Below the pieces are notes generated by a model. That model saw only the letters and a program-made list of their open reading frames with translations. It had not been told where the DNA came from and searched no databases. From NCBI RefSeq assembly GCF_003985125.1, contig NZ_ML133570.1, forward strand, positions 1 to 64,000: DNA of 64,000 nucleotides, read 5' to 3'. The stretch comes from Rhizobium phaseoli (lineage in GTDB: Bacteria > Pseudomonadota > Alphaproteobacteria > Rhizobiales > Rhizobiaceae). Shown piece after piece: positions 17,411 through 26,184 of this stretch; positions within the stretch are counted from its first letter, which is position 1; every line of letters begins with the position of its first letter. A program made the position numbers and the translations under genes.

Positions 17411-18331
17411 ATGGGCGTGTGGATCGATACCGACATGGGCTTCGACGATATAGCCGCCATCCTGGTGGTGGCGCAGTCGGAATATGAGATCGACGGCGTT
17501 TCGCTCGTCTTCGGCAATGCGCCGCTGCCGCAGGTGAGAAAAAATGCCGCCGGCGCCGCCAGCGCCTTCGGCTGGACATTCCCGATCCATACCGGCCGGG
17601 CCATGCCGGTTCTCGGCAAGATCGAAACCGCTCAGGCGATCCTCGGCGAGACCGGCATTCCGACCATCGGCAAGAGCCTGCCGAAGGCGGCCACCCTTGT
17701 TGAAAGCGATGCCTTCATCGCGCTCTGCCGCTGGCTCGAACGCGACGGGCCACACCGGGTCCTGGCGCTCGGGCCTCTCACCAATATCGCCGCTGTGGCG
17801 CTCGCCCGTCCCGATCTTGCCGCCCGCATCGACGATCTCGTCTGGATGGGAGGCGGCATCACATCGGGCAATCACACGGCGTCTGCCGAATTCAACGCGC
17901 TCGCCGATCCCGAATCGCTTGCGATCGTCATCGCCCATGGCCTGCCGCTGCGCATGGTCGATCTCGATCTTTGCCGTAAGGTGCTGGCGCGGCCTGAAGA
18001 TACCGAGCCGGTGCGCAATGCCGGTGGCGCCAATGCCGAACTGATCGCCGACATGTTCGCCGGTTACATCAGCATCGCCACCAGCCGCGGCCGCCCTGCA
18101 ATGGCGATCTACGACCCCTGCGCCGCCGTCGCCTTCGTCGCTCCCGATATCGTCAACTTCCGGCCGGCACGCATCGACGTCGAGCTGCAGGGCAGCCTGA
18201 CGCGTGGCCGCACCGTCGTCGAGACCCGCGCCACCCATGCGAGTTTCAATGCGCAATTCGCCGACGACGTCGATGCCGACAGGACGCGTGCCATCATTCT
18301 CGCCGCCCTGGTCAACGAGGCCCGCAAATGA
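17411..18331 (+). CDS. Inosine-uridine preferring nucleoside hydrolase family protein
   Basis: The 306-residue enzyme would cleave the N-glycosidic bond of ribonucleosides, releasing a base and ribose. It has the Ca2+-binding N-terminal motif DTDMGFDD (residues 5-12), in place of the usual DxDxGxDD, the LALGPLTNIA and LVWMGGGI motifs, and a late YDPCAAVAF where an Asp completes the metal site. The ATG at 17411 directly precedes the conserved GVWIDTD start. Its end overlaps the adenine deaminase start by 4 bp (ATGA). Coupling to an importer and adenine deaminase points to use of adenosine or other purine nucleosides. Confidence 0.9.
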   Translation: MGVWIDTDMGFDDIAAILVVAQSEYEIDGVSLVFGNAPLPQVRKNAAGAASAFGWTFPIHTGRAMPVLGKIETAQAILGETGIPTIGKSLPKAATLVESDAFIALCRWLERDGPHRVLALGPLTNIAAVALARPDLAARIDDLVWMGGGITSGNHTASAEFNALADPESLAIVIAHGLPLRMVDLDLCRKVLARPEDTEPVRNAGGANAELIADMFAGYISIATSRGRPAMAIYDPCAAVAFVAPDIVNFRPARIDVELQGSLTRGRTVVETRATHASFNAQFADDVDADRTRAIILAALVNEARK

Positions 18332-20115
18332 ACGTCACCTCTCGCCAGGAACCCGCCGATCTCAACGATCCTGCCTTGCGCGCCCGCGCCGTTGCGGCTG
18401 CGCGCGGCTATGCCCCCTTCGACGTGCTGATTACCGGCGGCCGGCTGCTCGATGCGGTGACGGGCCTGATCCGGGACGCCGATATCGGTCTCGTCGGCGC
18501 GCTGATCGCCAGCGTCCATGCTCCGGCAAGCCGGACGGATGCGGCCGCGATCATCGATGCGGCGGGGAGCATCCTGACGCCCGGCCTGATCGACACGCAC
18601 ATGCATATCGAAAGCTCGATGGTGACGCCCGCCGAATATGCCAGCGCCGTGCTGCCGCGCGGTGTCACCACCATCGTCTGGGATCCGCATGAATTCGGCA
18701 ATGTGCACGGCCTCGACGGCGTGCGCTGGGCAATCGAGGCGACTCATGCTTTGCCGCTGCGCGTAATCCTGCTCGCCCCTTCCTGCGTGCCATCGGCACC
18801 GGGCCTGGAACTTGCCGGCGCCGATTTCGATGCCGCCGTCATCGCCGAGATGCTGCGCTCCTCCGCCGTCGGCGGCGTCGCCGAAGTCATGAACATGCGC
18901 GGCGTCATCGGCGGTGATCCCCGCATGACCGCCATCGTCAATGCCGGCCTTGCCTCCGGCAAACTCGTCTGCGGCCATGCCCGCAGCCTCCAAGGGCCTG
19001 ATCTCAACGCCTTCATGGCGGCGGGCGTCACCTCAGACCATGAGCTCACCTCCGGCGCCGACCTCGCCGCCAAGCTTGCCGCCGGCCTGACGATCGAACT
19101 GCGCGGCTCGCACGACCATTTGCTGCAGGAATTCGTCGAGGTACTGAATGGTCTCGGCCACCTGCCGCCGACCGTCACGCTCTGCACCGACGACGTCTTT
19201 CCCGATGAACTTTGCGAAGGCGGCGGTCTCGACGATGTCATCCGCCGCCTGGTGCGTTACGGCTTGAAAGCGGAATGGGCAGTCAGGGCCGCGACCTTCA
19301 ACGCCGCTGAGCGTCTGAAGCGCTCCGACCTCGGGCTCATCGCCGCCGGACGCCGCGCCGATATCGTATTCTTCGAGAATCTCATCGAATTCCGGGCGCG
19401 GCTGGTCATTTCAGGCGGCCGCATCGTCGCCCGCGATGGCAGCATGCAGGTGGACGTCCAGCGGCTCGATACGGCGCCGCTTGAAAATTCGGTGAAGCTC
19501 CCGCCACTCGGCGAAAATGACTTCCTCATTCCATCGGAAGGCGCGCGCGTTCGTGTCGCCACCATCGACCAACCGCGCTTCACGCAATGGGGCGAGGCGG
19601 AGACGGAGATCAAAGACGGTTTCGTAGTGCCGCCGGCCGGCAGCGCCATGATCGCCGTCGCCCATCGCCACGGCAAGGCTAAGGGCGCCCCGCGCATCGG
19701 CTTTCTCACCGGCTGGGGCGAATGGCGCGGCGCCTTCTGCACCACCGTCTCGCATGACAGCCACAACCTCACCGTCTTCGGCGGCAATGCCCGCGACATG
19801 GCGCTCGCCGCCAACGCCGTCATCTCAGCCGGCGGCGGCATGGCGGTCGCCAGGGACGGAAAGATCGAGGCGATGCTGCCGCTGCCACTCTCCGGCCTGG
19901 TGACCGACGCATCGCTGACGGACGCTGCCTCGGCCTTCGCCGACATCCGCAAAGCCATGGAAAAAATCGTCGACTGGAAGCCGCCCTACCGGGTGTTCAA
20001 GGCCTGCTTCGGCGCAACGCTTGCCTGCAATGCCGGCCCGCATCAGACGGACCGGGGGATTGCCGATGTGGTGACGGGGAGAGTGATGGAAAGCCCGGTG
20101 CTGGAGATTTTGTAA
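18328..20115 (+). CDS. ade: Adenine deaminase
   Basis: Adenine deaminase converts adenine to hypoxanthine and ammonia. The 595-residue protein belongs to the amidohydrolase superfamily: the metal-binding motif IDTHMHIESSM (about residues 88-98), then VWDPHEFGNV, a CGHAR His and TLCTDDVFPDE near the catalytic Asp. The C-terminal Ade domain is full length. It overlaps the nucleoside hydrolase by 4 bp and closes the operon. Nucleoside import, base release and deamination therefore follow the gene order. A RIME-type repeat follows the gene. Confidence 0.93.
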   Translation: MNVTSRQEPADLNDPALRARAVAAARGYAPFDVLITGGRLLDAVTGLIRDADIGLVGALIASVHAPASRTDAAAIIDAAGSILTPGLIDTHMHIESSMVTPAEYASAVLPRGVTTIVWDPHEFGNVHGLDGVRWAIEATHALPLRVILLAPSCVPSAPGLELAGADFDAAVIAEMLRSSAVGGVAEVMNMRGVIGGDPRMTAIVNAGLASGKLVCGHARSLQGPDLNAFMAAGVTSDHELTSGADLAAKLAAGLTIELRGSHDHLLQEFVEVLNGLGHLPPTVTLCTDDVFPDELCEGGGLDDVIRRLVRYGLKAEWAVRAATFNAAERLKRSDLGLIAAGRRADIVFFENLIEFRARLVISGGRIVARDGSMQVDVQRLDTAPLENSVKLPPLGENDFLIPSEGARVRVATIDQPRFTQWGEAETEIKDGFVVPPAGSAMIAVAHRHGKAKGAPRIGFLTGWGEWRGAFCTTVSHDSHNLTVFGGNARDMALAANAVISAGGGMAVARDGKIEAMLPLPLSGLVTDASLTDAASAFADIRKAMEKIVDWKPPYRVFKACFGATLACNAGPHQTDRGIADVVTGRVMESPVLEIL

Positions 20116-20147
20116 GCTTGTTGAAATAGCGAGGTTCGTGCCGGGCG

Positions 20148-20264
20148 GCCCCCTCATCCGGCTGCCGCCACCTTCTCCCCGCTGGGGAGAAGAGACTTGC
20201 CGCGAGGTCTCGAATCCCCTTCTCCCCAGCGGGGAGAAGGTGCCCGTAGGGCGGATGAGGGGGC
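20148..20264. repeat. RIME-type rhizobial intergenic mosaic repeat
   Basis: This 117-bp element has outer arms GCCCCCTCATCCG and CGGATGAGGGGGC. Inside are two copies of the CTTCTCCCC-GGGGAGAAG hairpin (about 20170-20188 and 20220-20240). This matches the well-known Rhizobium-specific intergenic mosaic elements, which can fold and sit mostly between convergent genes. It fills the gap between the convergent ade and amidohydrolase genes and may help terminate both. Confidence 0.85.
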
Positions 20265-20277
20265 TGCAAACGCAATT

Positions 20278-21447
20278 CTAACCCTTCAACTCCCGCTCCA
20301 CCAACGCCACCCAATAGGCCGCCCCATAACCAAGCGCCTCATCATTGAAATCATAAGCCGTATTGTGATGCAGCGCCCCGTCCACCGCAGGCCCGTTGCC
20401 GAGCCAGACATAACAGCCCGGTGCCTTCTGCGCGAAAAAGGCGAAGTCGTCGCCTGCCGTCGATGGCGGAAAACTCGTCCGCGCCTTCTCCCCGAAGACC
20501 GTGCCGGCAGCAGTAAGCGCGCGGGCAGTCGCATCCCCATCATTGACGACGGGCGGAATGCGTCGCTCGAAATGATAGTCGGCTGATATGCCGTACATGG
20601 CAGCCGTTCCATTCGCCAGCCGGCCAATCTCGACCTCCAGCTGATCGCGCACGTCAGGCGAATAGGCCCGCGCTGTCCCGCCGATCTCCACGATATCGGG
20701 AATGACATTCAGCGCCTTGGGGTCCCCCGCCTGCAGGAAGCAGGCGCTGACGACAGCCGGCTGCAACGGATCGACGACGCGTCCGACAATCGCCTGCAGC
20801 GATGACAGGAAAGTGCCGGCGGCCGTGACAGGATCGCGGCCGAGATGCGGCTTGGCGCCGTGCGTACCGATCCCCCGAAAGGTGACGCGCCAGCTGTCGG
20901 AAGAGGCGAGCTGCGGGCCCGCGACCACGGCGATCTCATCGACCGCAAGCCCCGGCATATTGTGCAGGCCATAGACGGCGTCGCAGGGGAAAAGCGTAAA
21001 CAGCCCCTCCTCCAACATGCGCTTCGCGCCGCCGCGTCCCTCCTCGGCCGGCTGGAAGATGAAATGCACCGTGCCGGAAAAACCCCGCGTCGCCGCAAGG
21101 TGCCGTGCGGCGCCAAGCAGCATCGCCATATGGCCATCATGGCCGCAGGCATGCATCTTGCCGGGCGCGGTCGATTTATAAGGCCGCTCCGCCGTCTCAG
21201 GCATGGCGAGCGCATCCATATCGGCTCTCAGCCCGATCCTGCGCGTGCCATCGCCGACCTTGAGCGTGCCGACCACGCCGGTGCCGCCAAGTCCACGATG
21301 CACCGCGACGCCGGCCTCCTCGAGAAGCCTTGCGACGATGCCGGCGGTTCGTTCCTCTTCGAAACCGAGTTCGGGATGGGCGTGAAGATCACGGCGCAAA
21401 GCGGTGAGGAACGGCAGATCGTCCGTGATCCCGGCGGGGATGCTCAT
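20278..21447 (-). CDS. M20-family amidohydrolase (hippurate hydrolase-like)
   Basis: The 389-residue protein is a metal-dependent M20D peptidase/amidohydrolase. Metal and catalytic motifs are visible: LRADMDAL, then ACGHDGHMAMLLGAA, PAEEGRGGA, and a late GDDFAFFA. Such enzymes hydrolyse N-acyl amino acids such as hippurate. The ATG at 21447 was chosen over an upstream in-frame ATG at 21483 because an AAGGA lies about 11 bp before it. It follows tctA on the same strand after 92 bp and is probably the last gene of the tct operon. The transporter may therefore bring in an acyl-amino acid or carboxylate that this enzyme processes. Confidence 0.88.
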   Translation of the reverse strand: MSIPAGITDDLPFLTALRRDLHAHPELGFEEERTAGIVARLLEEAGVAVHRGLGGTGVVGTLKVGDGTRRIGLRADMDALAMPETAERPYKSTAPGKMHACGHDGHMAMLLGAARHLAATRGFSGTVHFIFQPAEEGRGGAKRMLEEGLFTLFPCDAVYGLHNMPGLAVDEIAVVAGPQLASSDSWRVTFRGIGTHGAKPHLGRDPVTAAGTFLSSLQAIVGRVVDPLQPAVVSACFLQAGDPKALNVIPDIVEIGGTARAYSPDVRDQLEVEIGRLANGTAAMYGISADYHFERRIPPVVNDGDATARALTAAGTVFGEKARTSFPPSTAGDDFAFFAQKAPGCYVWLGNGPAVDGALHHNTAYDFNDEALGYGAAYWVALVERELKG

Positions 21448-21539
21448 GAGCCCGAATATTCCTTCATGCGAAACGGGCGCCAACCGGCGCCCGCGTCAGA
21501 TCATCCCTTGTTCATCAAACAAGCGGCGAGTTCAACCCC

Positions 21540-23045
21540 TCACGCCTCTTCGACGAACACCTCCTCGCGCTTCCGCTTGACGCTCGGCAGGAAGACAACG
21601 ATCAGCACGGCAACCGCGATCGCCAGAAGCGTGGCGCTGATCGGACGGGTGACGAAGGTGGTCGGATCACCGCGCGACAGGATCATGGCGCGCCTGAGGT
21701 TCTCTTCCAGAAGCGGCCCGAGCACGAAACCGAGCAGAAGCGGCGCCGGCTCGCAGCGAAGCTTTGCCAGCACGTAGCCGATGAAACCGAAGAAGGCGAC
21801 GGCATAGAGGTCGTAGACGTTGGCATTGACGCTGTAGACTCCGATCGAGCAGAAGGCCATGATGATCGGGAAGAGCACGTAATAGGGCACGGTCAGAAGC
21901 TTCACCCAGAGGCCGATCAGCGGCAGGTTCAGGATCACGAGCATCAGATTGCCGATCCACATCGAGGCGATGATGCCCCAGAACAGCGCCGGCTGCTCGG
22001 TGGCGACATTCGGTCCCGGCACAATGCCCTGGATGATCATCGCGCCGATCATCAGCGCCATGACGGGATTGGCCGGAATACCGAGCGTCAGCAACGGAAT
22101 GAACGACGTCTGCGCCCCGGCATTGTTGGCCGATTCCGGACCCGCCACGCCGGCGACCGCGCCCTTGCCGAATTCCTGCGGCGTCTTCGACAGGCGTTTT
22201 TCCACCGTATAGGAGGCGAAGGAGGCAAGGATCGCGCCGCCGCCCGGCAGGATGCCAAGCGCCGATCCGATCGCCGTGCCGCGGACCATCGGCGCAATCA
22301 TCTCCTTGAATTCCTGGCGCGAAGGCAAAAGCCCCGAAACCTTGGCCATCAGCACCGTGCGTGTCGACTCGCCTTCGAGGTTGCGCAGGATTTCCGCCAC
22401 GCCGAAGACGCCGACGGCGAGCGCCACGAAATTCAGCCCGTCGGCATATTCGCGGATGCCGAGCGTGAAGCGCGGCGTGCCGGTGTAGATATCGGTTCCG
22501 ACGAGGCCGAGCAGCAGGCCGAGCGCCACCATCGCCAAGGCCTTGACGACCGAGCCGTGCGCGAGCGCGATCGAGGAGACGAGGCCGACGATCATCAGCG
22601 AGAAATATTCGGCGGAGCCGAATTGCAGCGCAATGTCGGTCAGCGGCGGCGCGAAGATCGCGACGAGGAAGGTCGAGACCGTGCCGGCGAAGAACGAGCC
22701 GAGCGCGGCGATCGCCAATGCCGCCCCCGCCCTGCCCTTGCGCGCCATCTGGTAACCGTCGATTGCGGTAACGGCGGAAGAGGATTCGCCCGGCATATTG
22801 ATGAGGATCGCTGTCGTCGAGCCGCCATATTGCGCGCCGTAATAGATGCCGGCGAGCATGATGAGCGAGGAGACCGGCTCGAGCTGGAAGGTGATCGGCA
22901 GAAGCATGGCGATCGTTGCCGTCGCGCCGATGCCGGGAAGCACGCCGATCAGCGTGCCGAGCAGCACGCCGATCAGGCAGAAGAGAAGATTGTCGAAGGT
23001 TGCCGCGGTGGCAAAGCCGAGTGCGAGATTGCTGAAGAGATCCAC
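21540..23045 (-). CDS. tctA: Tripartite tricarboxylate transporter, large membrane subunit
   Basis: TctA is the large (~12-helix) membrane subunit of a solute-binding-protein-dependent secondary transporter. The 501-residue protein shows the family signatures GVLPGIGATATIAMLLP (residues about 38-54), PGESSSAVTAIDG, GPESANNAGAQTSFIPLLTLGIP and a C-terminal GFVLGPLLEENLRRA. It starts 9 bp after tctB. Substrates of this family include citrate, tartrate and other carboxylates; none can be assigned by sequence alone. Confidence 0.93.
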   Translation of the reverse strand: MDLFSNLALGFATAATFDNLLFCLIGVLLGTLIGVLPGIGATATIAMLLPITFQLEPVSSLIMLAGIYYGAQYGGSTTAILINMPGESSSAVTAIDGYQMARKGRAGAALAIAALGSFFAGTVSTFLVAIFAPPLTDIALQFGSAEYFSLMIVGLVSSIALAHGSVVKALAMVALGLLLGLVGTDIYTGTPRFTLGIREYADGLNFVALAVGVFGVAEILRNLEGESTRTVLMAKVSGLLPSRQEFKEMIAPMVRGTAIGSALGILPGGGAILASFASYTVEKRLSKTPQEFGKGAVAGVAGPESANNAGAQTSFIPLLTLGIPANPVMALMIGAMIIQGIVPGPNVATEQPALFWGIIASMWIGNLMLVILNLPLIGLWVKLLTVPYYVLFPIIMAFCSIGVYSVNANVYDLYAVAFFGFIGYVLAKLRCEPAPLLLGFVLGPLLEENLRRAMILSRGDPTTFVTRPISATLLAIAVAVLIVVFLPSVKRKREEVFVEEA

Positions 23046-23054
23046 CGTCGCCTC

Positions 23055-23516
23055 CTAGAACCGGACCCAGGGGCCGAAGCGCTCGAACGGCAAGCCGAGC
23101 CCATAGCTGAAGACGGCCACCGAAAAGATCGTCAGCAGCAGCGACAGGATGATGGCAAACACCACGTTCATCTTGCGCGACGCGAAGCAGGCGATGAAGG
23201 CGGTGACGAACAGCGCCGGCGCAAATCCGAGCCCCCGGACCGTCAGCCCGAAGAAGACGGGGGCCGGCAGGATGAAGAGCATGCCGCGCCAGGCGAAGAC
23301 GTCGACCGGCTCGCCTTCGACACGCAGCGCCTGAATGAAGATGATCGCGCCGAGCAGCACGAGCACGCAGGCAAGCACCAGCGGAAAATACCCTGGTCCC
23401 ATGCGCAATGCCGTGCCGAGGTCGAGCGAGAGCGACTGGACGGCGAAGAAGGCGCCGGTGGCGATGAAAAGCGCGCCGCAGATCGCATTGGTGCTATCGA
23501 AACTGATGGATTTCAT
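23055..23516 (-). CDS. tctB: Tripartite tricarboxylate transporter, small membrane subunit
   Basis: The 153-residue protein has four hydrophobic segments and the TctB-type N-terminal MGPGYFPLVLACVLVLLG motif after the first helix. It fills the small-membrane-subunit position between tctC and tctA. The start is the ATG at 23516, with GGAGACACC just upstream; an upstream in-frame extension in the longest frame is unsupported. Confidence 0.88.
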   Translation of the reverse strand: MKSISFDSTNAICGALFIATGAFFAVQSLSLDLGTALRMGPGYFPLVLACVLVLLGAIIFIQALRVEGEPVDVFAWRGMLFILPAPVFFGLTVRGLGFAPALFVTAFIACFASRKMNVVFAIILSLLLTIFSVAVFSYGLGLPFERFGPWVRF

Positions 23517-23600
23517 GGTGTCTCCTGGAGTTGGAGATGGAGCGTCGTTGCTGCAGCGATTGACCCTCATCCCTCGGCCGCTGCCATTGAGCATGCAGTC

Positions 23601-23626
23601 CCCTCTCCCCGTACACGGGGAGAGGG
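23601..23626. repeat. Short palindrome between tctC and tctB
   Basis: CCCTCTCCCCGT (23601-23612) and ACGGGGAGAGGG (23615-23626) are exact complements, forming a 12-bp hairpin with almost no loop. Similar CTCTCCCC hairpins occur in rhizobial intergenic repeats. Within the operon it could stabilise or attenuate mRNA, giving more TctC than TctAB, as binding proteins are usually needed in excess. Confidence 0.6.
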
Positions 23627-23659
23627 TTATGGTGAGGAGCTATTCCTGGTACCCCCTCA

Positions 23660-24643
23660 CTAGTCCGCATATTCCCCGGCAGCCTCGATCACCGGCTTCC
23701 AGCGGGCGATCTCGCTTTCGAGCTTGGCCTTCAGCGCGGCCGGCGTCGCATCGGCGTCGGAAGACGGCGCCGTACCCAGTTCGGCGAAGCGGGCGCCGAC
23801 ATTGGGATCTTTCAGCGCCACCTGCAGCGATTTCGACAGCCGTTCGTTGATCTCGGCGGGCGTACCCTTCGGCGTATAGATGCCGTGCCAGATACCGACT
23901 TCGAAACCCGGCAGGCCGGCTTCGACAGCCGTCGGAATGTCCTTCATCACATCGAGGCGCTTGGGCGAGGTCACCGCATAGGCCTTGATCGTGCCGCCCT
24001 GGATCTGCTTCGTCGTGTTGGTCGTCTGGTCGCACATGATATCGACCTGGCCGCCGAGAAGGTCGGTCATCGCAGGACCCGTGCCCTTGTAGGGAACGGT
24101 CGTGAGCTGGGTCTGGATGGCGCTCATGAACATCATGCCGCAGAGATGCGAAGCGGCGCCGATGCCGGCATTGGCGACCGTCACCTTGTCCTTGTTGGCC
24201 TTGACATAGTCGATCAGGCCCTTGAGGTCCGTCGGCTCGAAGTCCTTGCGTGCGACGATCGTCATCGGCACCTCGGTGACGAGGCCGACATAGTCGAAGG
24301 CGCCGAGCGTGTCATAGGCGAGCTTGCGGTAGAGCGTGGCGCTCGTCGCCATGCCGATATGGTGCAGAAGGATGGTGTATCCATCGGGATCGGCGTTCGC
24401 CACCCGGCCGGCGCCGAGCGTGCCGCCGGCGCCGCCGACGTTCTCCACGACGATCTGGTGGCCGAGATCCTTCGACATGGATTCGGCGACGAGGCGTGCG
24501 ACGGTATCGGTCGGGCCACCGGCCGCGAATGGGACGACCATGGTGATGGTGCGCTCGGGATAAGTCTGCGCCGAAGCGACGCTGGCGAGAAGAGAGACCG
24601 CGGCAGCCGCGGTCAGGCCGAGCATGGCCTTCAGGATTTTCAT
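23660..24643 (-). CDS. tctC: Tripartite tricarboxylate transporter substrate-binding protein
   Basis: The periplasmic binding subunit (327 aa) has a Sec signal peptide ending SVASAQ near residue 25 and the Bug/TctC-family opening TYPERTITMVVPFAAGGPTD. The middle motif TTVPYKGTGPAMTDLLGGQVD is also characteristic; quoted in part here. A strong GGGAGGA lies before the ATG at 24643. It is the first gene of the operon and follows a candidate sigma-54 promoter at 24729-24744. Confidence 0.93.
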   Translation of the reverse strand: MKILKAMLGLTAAAAVSLLASVASAQTYPERTITMVVPFAAGGPTDTVARLVAESMSKDLGHQIVVENVGGAGGTLGAGRVANADPDGYTILLHHIGMATSATLYRKLAYDTLGAFDYVGLVTEVPMTIVARKDFEPTDLKGLIDYVKANKDKVTVANAGIGAASHLCGMMFMSAIQTQLTTVPYKGTGPAMTDLLGGQVDIMCDQTTNTTKQIQGGTIKAYAVTSPKRLDVMKDIPTAVEAGLPGFEVGIWHGIYTPKGTPAEINERLSKSLQVALKDPNVGARFAELGTAPSSDADATPAALKAKLESEIARWKPVIEAAGEYAD

Positions 24644-24728
24644 CGTTTCCTCCCTGATGAAACAAGCGAAGCCGCCGGCACATCCTCCGCGCCGGGGATG
24701 TCCTATTTGCCGCCCGGAAAAAACGCGC

Positions 24729-24744
24729 CGCAATCACCGCCCCC
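24729..24744 (-). promoter_or_regulatory. Candidate sigma-54 (-24/-12) promoter for tctCBA
   Basis: On the minus strand the site reads GGGGGCG, four bases, TTGCG. The invariant GG and GC are ten bases apart, and the TTGC box is intact, though the -24 box departs from TGGCACG. It lies 85 bp before the tctC ATG and about 100 bp downstream of the activator-like palindrome at 24813-24834. An NtrC-family activator gene is adjacent, which raises the odds. Confidence 0.45.
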
Positions 24745-24812
24745 GCCTTCACGAGCCGATTCTGCGGCGGTGCGGTGCAGCATGGGTCGATTTGGAAACA
24801 AACGGCTGTTGC

Positions 24813-24834
24813 GATGGGTGGAAATCCACCCATC
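24813..24834. promoter_or_regulatory. Palindromic upstream activator site (NtrC/DctD-like)
   Basis: GATGGGTGGA (24813-24822) and TCCACCCATC (24825-24834) form an exact 10-bp dyad around AA. A related half-site, ATGGGTCGATTT, starts at 24782, about three helical turns away. The pair resembles tandem enhancer sites of DctD-type activators. No T-tract follows in either direction, so a plain terminator for the regulator gene is less likely. Confidence 0.5.
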
Positions 24835-24849
24835 CCAATGCGGCCAGGA

Positions 24850-26184
24850 TCAACCGTCGGTAATCAGCATTCGCTTGTCGAGGCCGTATTTCTGCATCTT
24901 TTCATAAAGGGTCTTGCGGGAAATGCCGAGCGATTCATAGACCGGCCGGAGGCTGCCGCCATGCGCGATCAGCGCGCTGGCGATGACGCCCCGCTCGAAT
25001 TCGGCGACGCGTTCCGCAAGCCCGGTCGCCTCCTCGGCCTGCCGCCCGCCATTGTCGAGACCGAGGACCAGCCGGTCGGCGGCATTCCTCAATTCGCGGA
25101 CATTGCCGGGCCAGTCACGCTGGGCAATGTCGGAGATCACCTCCGGCGGCACGGTGAGCTCGTCACGGCCGTAGCGGGCGGCGGCCTCCCGCACCAGCTG
25201 CAGGAAAAGCAGCGGAACGTCCGGCCGCCGTTGCGACAGCGACGGCACGTGCAGCGTTGCGACGTTCAGCCGGTAGAGCAGATCGGCGCGGAAACGGCCG
25301 CCTGCCACCTCCGCCTCAAGATCGACCTTGCTCGTCGCGATGAAGCGGACGTCGAGCGGCACGATCTCGTTCGATCCGAGCCTGGAGATCACCCGCTCCT
25401 GCAGCACCCGCAGGAATTTCGCCTGCAGGTCGAAGGGCATGGAGCCGATCTCGTCGAGCAGGATGGTGCCGCCGCGCCCGTGTTCGAACTTTCCGTAACG
25501 CGGCCTGACCGCGCCCGGAAAGGCGCCGGGCTCATGGCCGAAGAGCTCGCTCTCGATAAGGTTTGCCGGCAGCGCGGCGCAATTGATTGCAATGAACGGC
25601 CGGCTTGCCCGGGCACTGATGTCGTGAAGCGCGCGGGCCACCACCTCCTTGCCGGCGCCGGTCTCGCCGACAATAAGCGTATCGGCATCGCTCGCCCCGA
25701 TCGCGCGGATACGATAGCGCAGATCCACCATCACCTGCGTTCGTCCCGGCAGCCGGGCCTCGATATCGTCGCGTTTGCCGGCGACCGCCTTCAGCAGCCG
25801 GTTTTCGAGGACGAGGCCCCGCCGCTCCATCGCCCGGCGAATGACTCCGGCAAGCATCTCCGCCGTGAACGGCTTCTCGATGAAATCATAGGCGCCCTCC
25901 CGCATCGCTTTCACCGCGAGTTGCACATCGCCATGGCCGGTGACGAGAATGACCGGCACCTCCGGATCGACCTCGCGGATCTTCTGCATCAGCGTCATGC
26001 CATCGATACCTGGCATGCGGATATCGCTGACCACGACCCCGGGAAAGCTGTAGCCGATCAGCTCCAACACATGATCGCCGTTCGAAAAGGTCTCGACGCT
26101 GAAGCCGGAAAGCTCCAGCGCCTGCGCCGTCGACCGGCGCAACTCTTCTTCGTCGTCGACAAGCAGGATCTTCGCTTCGTTCAT
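24850..26184 (-). CDS. Sigma-54-dependent response regulator (NtrC/DctD family) with GAFPGA loop
   Basis: The 444-residue protein has an N-terminal receiver with phospho-acceptor Asp54 in VVSDIRMPG and Lys in EKPF. A central AAA+ domain follows, with Walker A GETGAGKE and Walker B GGTILLDEIGS. The C-terminal Fis-type helix-turn-helix includes VYESLGISRKTLYEKMQKYGL. The sigma-54-contacting L1 loop reads GAFPGA rather than GAFTGA. It overlaps the sensor kinase stop by 4 bp (ATGA) and lies just upstream of tctC. It is therefore probably the activator of the tct operon, like DctD for dctA. The Thr-to-Pro change raises doubt about normal sigma-54 activation. Confidence 0.92.
   Translation of the reverse strand: MNEAKILLVDDEEELRRSTAQALELSGFSVETFSNGDHVLELIGYSFPGVVVSDIRMPGIDGMTLMQKIREVDPEVPVILVTGHGDVQLAVKAMREGAYDFIEKPFTAEMLAGVIRRAMERRGLVLENRLLKAVAGKRDDIEARLPGRTQVMVDLRYRIRAIGASDADTLIVGETGAGKEVVARALHDISARASRPFIAINCAALPANLIESELFGHEPGAFPGAVRPRYGKFEHGRGGTILLDEIGSMPFDLQAKFLRVLQERVISRLGSNEIVPLDVRFIATSKVDLEAEVAGGRFRADLLYRLNVATLHVPSLSQRRPDVPLLFLQLVREAAARYGRDELTVPPEVISDIAQRDWPGNVRELRNAADRLVLGLDNGGRQAEEATGLAERVAEFERGVIASALIAHGGSLRPVYESLGISRKTLYEKMQKYGLDKRMLITDG

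Noticed and set aside
24813..24834. Dyad as a simple terminator of the response regulator gene
   Set aside because: No T-tract follows on the minus strand, and the dyad plus half-site lie at enhancer distance from a sigma-54-like promoter.
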